Origin: Nocardia cyriacigeorgica
Lineage (GTDB): Bacteria > Actinomycetota > Actinomycetes > Mycobacteriales > Mycobacteriaceae
Reading direction: 5' to 3'
Assembly (NCBI RefSeq): GCF_010868145.1
Contig: NZ_JAAGUY010000002.1
Coordinates: 328,245 to 392,244, forward strand
Length of the DNA stretch: 64,000 bases
Shown here piece after piece: positions 63,093 through 64,000 of this stretch. The first letter of the stretch is position 1. Every line of letters begins with the position of its first letter. A model generated the notes under the pieces. It did not search any database, had not been told where the DNA came from, and was given only the letters and a program-made list of their open reading frames with translations. A program made the translations under genes and the position numbers.

Positions 63093-64000
63093 CTACCGGG
63101 AGCGGCCGGGCGGAGCTCCGCGTGCACCCCCGGAATCGTCGGCGCCTCCGCCTCCGCCGCCACCGGATTCGTCGCCGCTGTCGGAACTGTCGTCGCCGAA
63201 TTCGCCCTGGTCTCTCGACGGTGAGCCGTCGGCGGGTGCGGTCGGCTGACCCGGCAGTGGCCCGGAGTCGGACGGTTGCTGCGGTTGCGGCCGCACCTGA
63301 GCCTGCGGATTCGGCTGCACGCCGGGCACCGGGATGACGACACCGGGCAGGATCTCCACCTGACTAGGCGTGATCACCACCGGCGGCTCGAACGAGGGGG
63401 CCTGCGTGGTGGACGGCGCGGTGTACGGCGCGGTCCACGACGGGACACCGGCTTGGCCCTTGATCGGGGCCGGCTTCGGGAAGGTCTCCTTCGGCGTGCC
63501 CTCGAGCGCACCGTCCATGGTGTCCTTCCAGATATCCGACGGCAGGCTGGAGCCGTAGATCATGGCGCCGCCGAAGTTGCGCAGCGGCTCACCCTGCTCG
63601 GTGCCGACCCAGACCGCGGTGGACAGCGACGGCGTGTAGCCGACCATCCAGGCGTCCTTGTTCTCGCCGGTGTCGCCGAGCTGGGCGGTACCGGTCTTGG
63701 ACGCCGACTCCCGGCCACCGGCCAGGCCGTGGTTGCGGGAGTAGGCCGCGATCGGCTTCATGGCCGCGGTGACGTTGTCGGCGACGGCTTCCGAGACCCG
63801 CTCCTCGCCGGCGACCTCACCGCGGTCGAGCAGCACCTCACCGTCGGCGGTGACCACGCGCTGCACGAAATGCGGTGCGTGATAGGTACCCGACGCCGCG
63901 AGCGTGGCGTACGCCGAGGCCATATCGAGCACCCGTGCCTGGTACTGGCCGAGCACGATGCCGTTGTTCGGACCCGCTCCATCCGCCTCGGTCAGGGTCT
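63093..64000 (-). CDS. ponA1: Bifunctional penicillin-binding protein, C-terminal part (PonA1-like), cut by window edge
   Basis: About 302 C-terminal residues of a class A PBP that polymerises and cross-links peptidoglycan. The KTG box (SKTGTAQLGD) of the transpeptidase, the preceding YNATLA-type stretch (DMASAYATLAASGTYHAP) and MVGYTPSLSTAVWVG are diagnostic. A long Pro/Gln/Ser/Gly/Asp-rich tail after residue 150 of this part fits mycobacterial PonA1. The start and the glycosyltransferase domain lie to the right of the window. The neighbour GT87 supports the name. Confidence 0.92.
   Translation of the reverse strand, partial: TLTEADGAGPNNGIVLGQYQARVLDMASAYATLAASGTYHAPHFVQRVVTADGEVLLDRGEVAGEERVSEAVADNVTAAMKPIAAYSRNHGLAGGRESASKTGTAQLGDTGENKDAWMVGYTPSLSTAVWVGTEQGEPLRNFGGAMIYGSSLPSDIWKDTMDGALEGTPKETFPKPAPIKGQAGVPSWTAPYTAPSTTQAPSFEPPVVITPSQVEILPGVVIPVPGVQPNPQAQVRPQPQQPSDSGPLPGQPTAPADGSPSRDQGEFGDDSSDSGDESGGGGGGGADDSGGARGAPPGRSR

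Overview
The window is a piece of high-GC actinobacterial chromosome, most likely from Nocardia or a close mycolic-acid relative. This rests on a wax ester synthase/DGAT gene, a FadD5-type acyl-CoA ligase, a cutinase, a LIP-type lipase, a DrrAB exporter, KstR-like palindromes, very frequent GTG starts, and the rpsF-ssb-rpsR-rplI-dnaB block in the mycobacterial/nocardial order. I see no rRNA, tRNA, insertion sequence or CRISPR array.

Left part (1-23.2 kb). The window opens inside a large minus-strand type I polyketide synthase (KS-AT-DH-start of KR, cut by the edge), preceded by a discrete acyl carrier protein gene that overlaps its start by 4 bp. A metallo-beta-lactamase-fold gene follows, then a TetR/flavin monooxygenase pair with a clear palindromic operator. 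After that comes mostly lipid and redox metabolism: two nitronate monooxygenases, a FadD5-like ligase, an LPG-synthase-type membrane protein with a kinase-like middle part, an SDR, a 2-oxoglutarate oxygenase, an SGNH hydrolase, an ABC1 kinase divergent from a GntR regulator, a wax ester synthase, a methyltransferase and a GT87 mannosyltransferase-like membrane protein.

Core block (23.3-27.1 kb). rpsF, ssb, rpsR (zinc type) and rplI end in a strong terminator. An unusual region of about 690 bp with DnaA-box-like 9-mers follows, then an intein-free dnaB.

Middle (27.2-42.3 kb). drrAB, a large SARP/AfsR-type regulator, a P450 and a DUF4097 protein appear to form one regulon: the same 7-mer, repeated three times at exactly 11-bp steps, stands before drrA and before the P450. 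Next come a TetR/small membrane protein pair, a membrane-BAAT fusion hydrolase, a cutinase with a Thr-rich stalk, a secreted lipase with a KstR-like site, and a two-gene set that looks like the Kiwa anti-phage system.

Right part (43.9-61.3 kb). This is a large Ter (tellurite-type stress response) locus: TerA-like, DUF475/TerC-like and TerD proteins; a biosynthetic operon (helical protein, C-C bond lyase, a fused PRTase-TRSP-StiP-PELOTA protein, HAD phosphatase); three tandem AIM24 proteins; a double-TerD protein; and a TerD protein with a degenerate FtsK/HerA-like tail. A MerR/old yellow enzyme plus WYL/DinB module sits in the middle of it. The window ends with a second GT87 protein and the C-terminal part of a PonA1-type penicillin-binding protein. 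In M. tuberculosis ponA1 lies next to rpsF; here about 38 kb of largely accessory genes lie between them.
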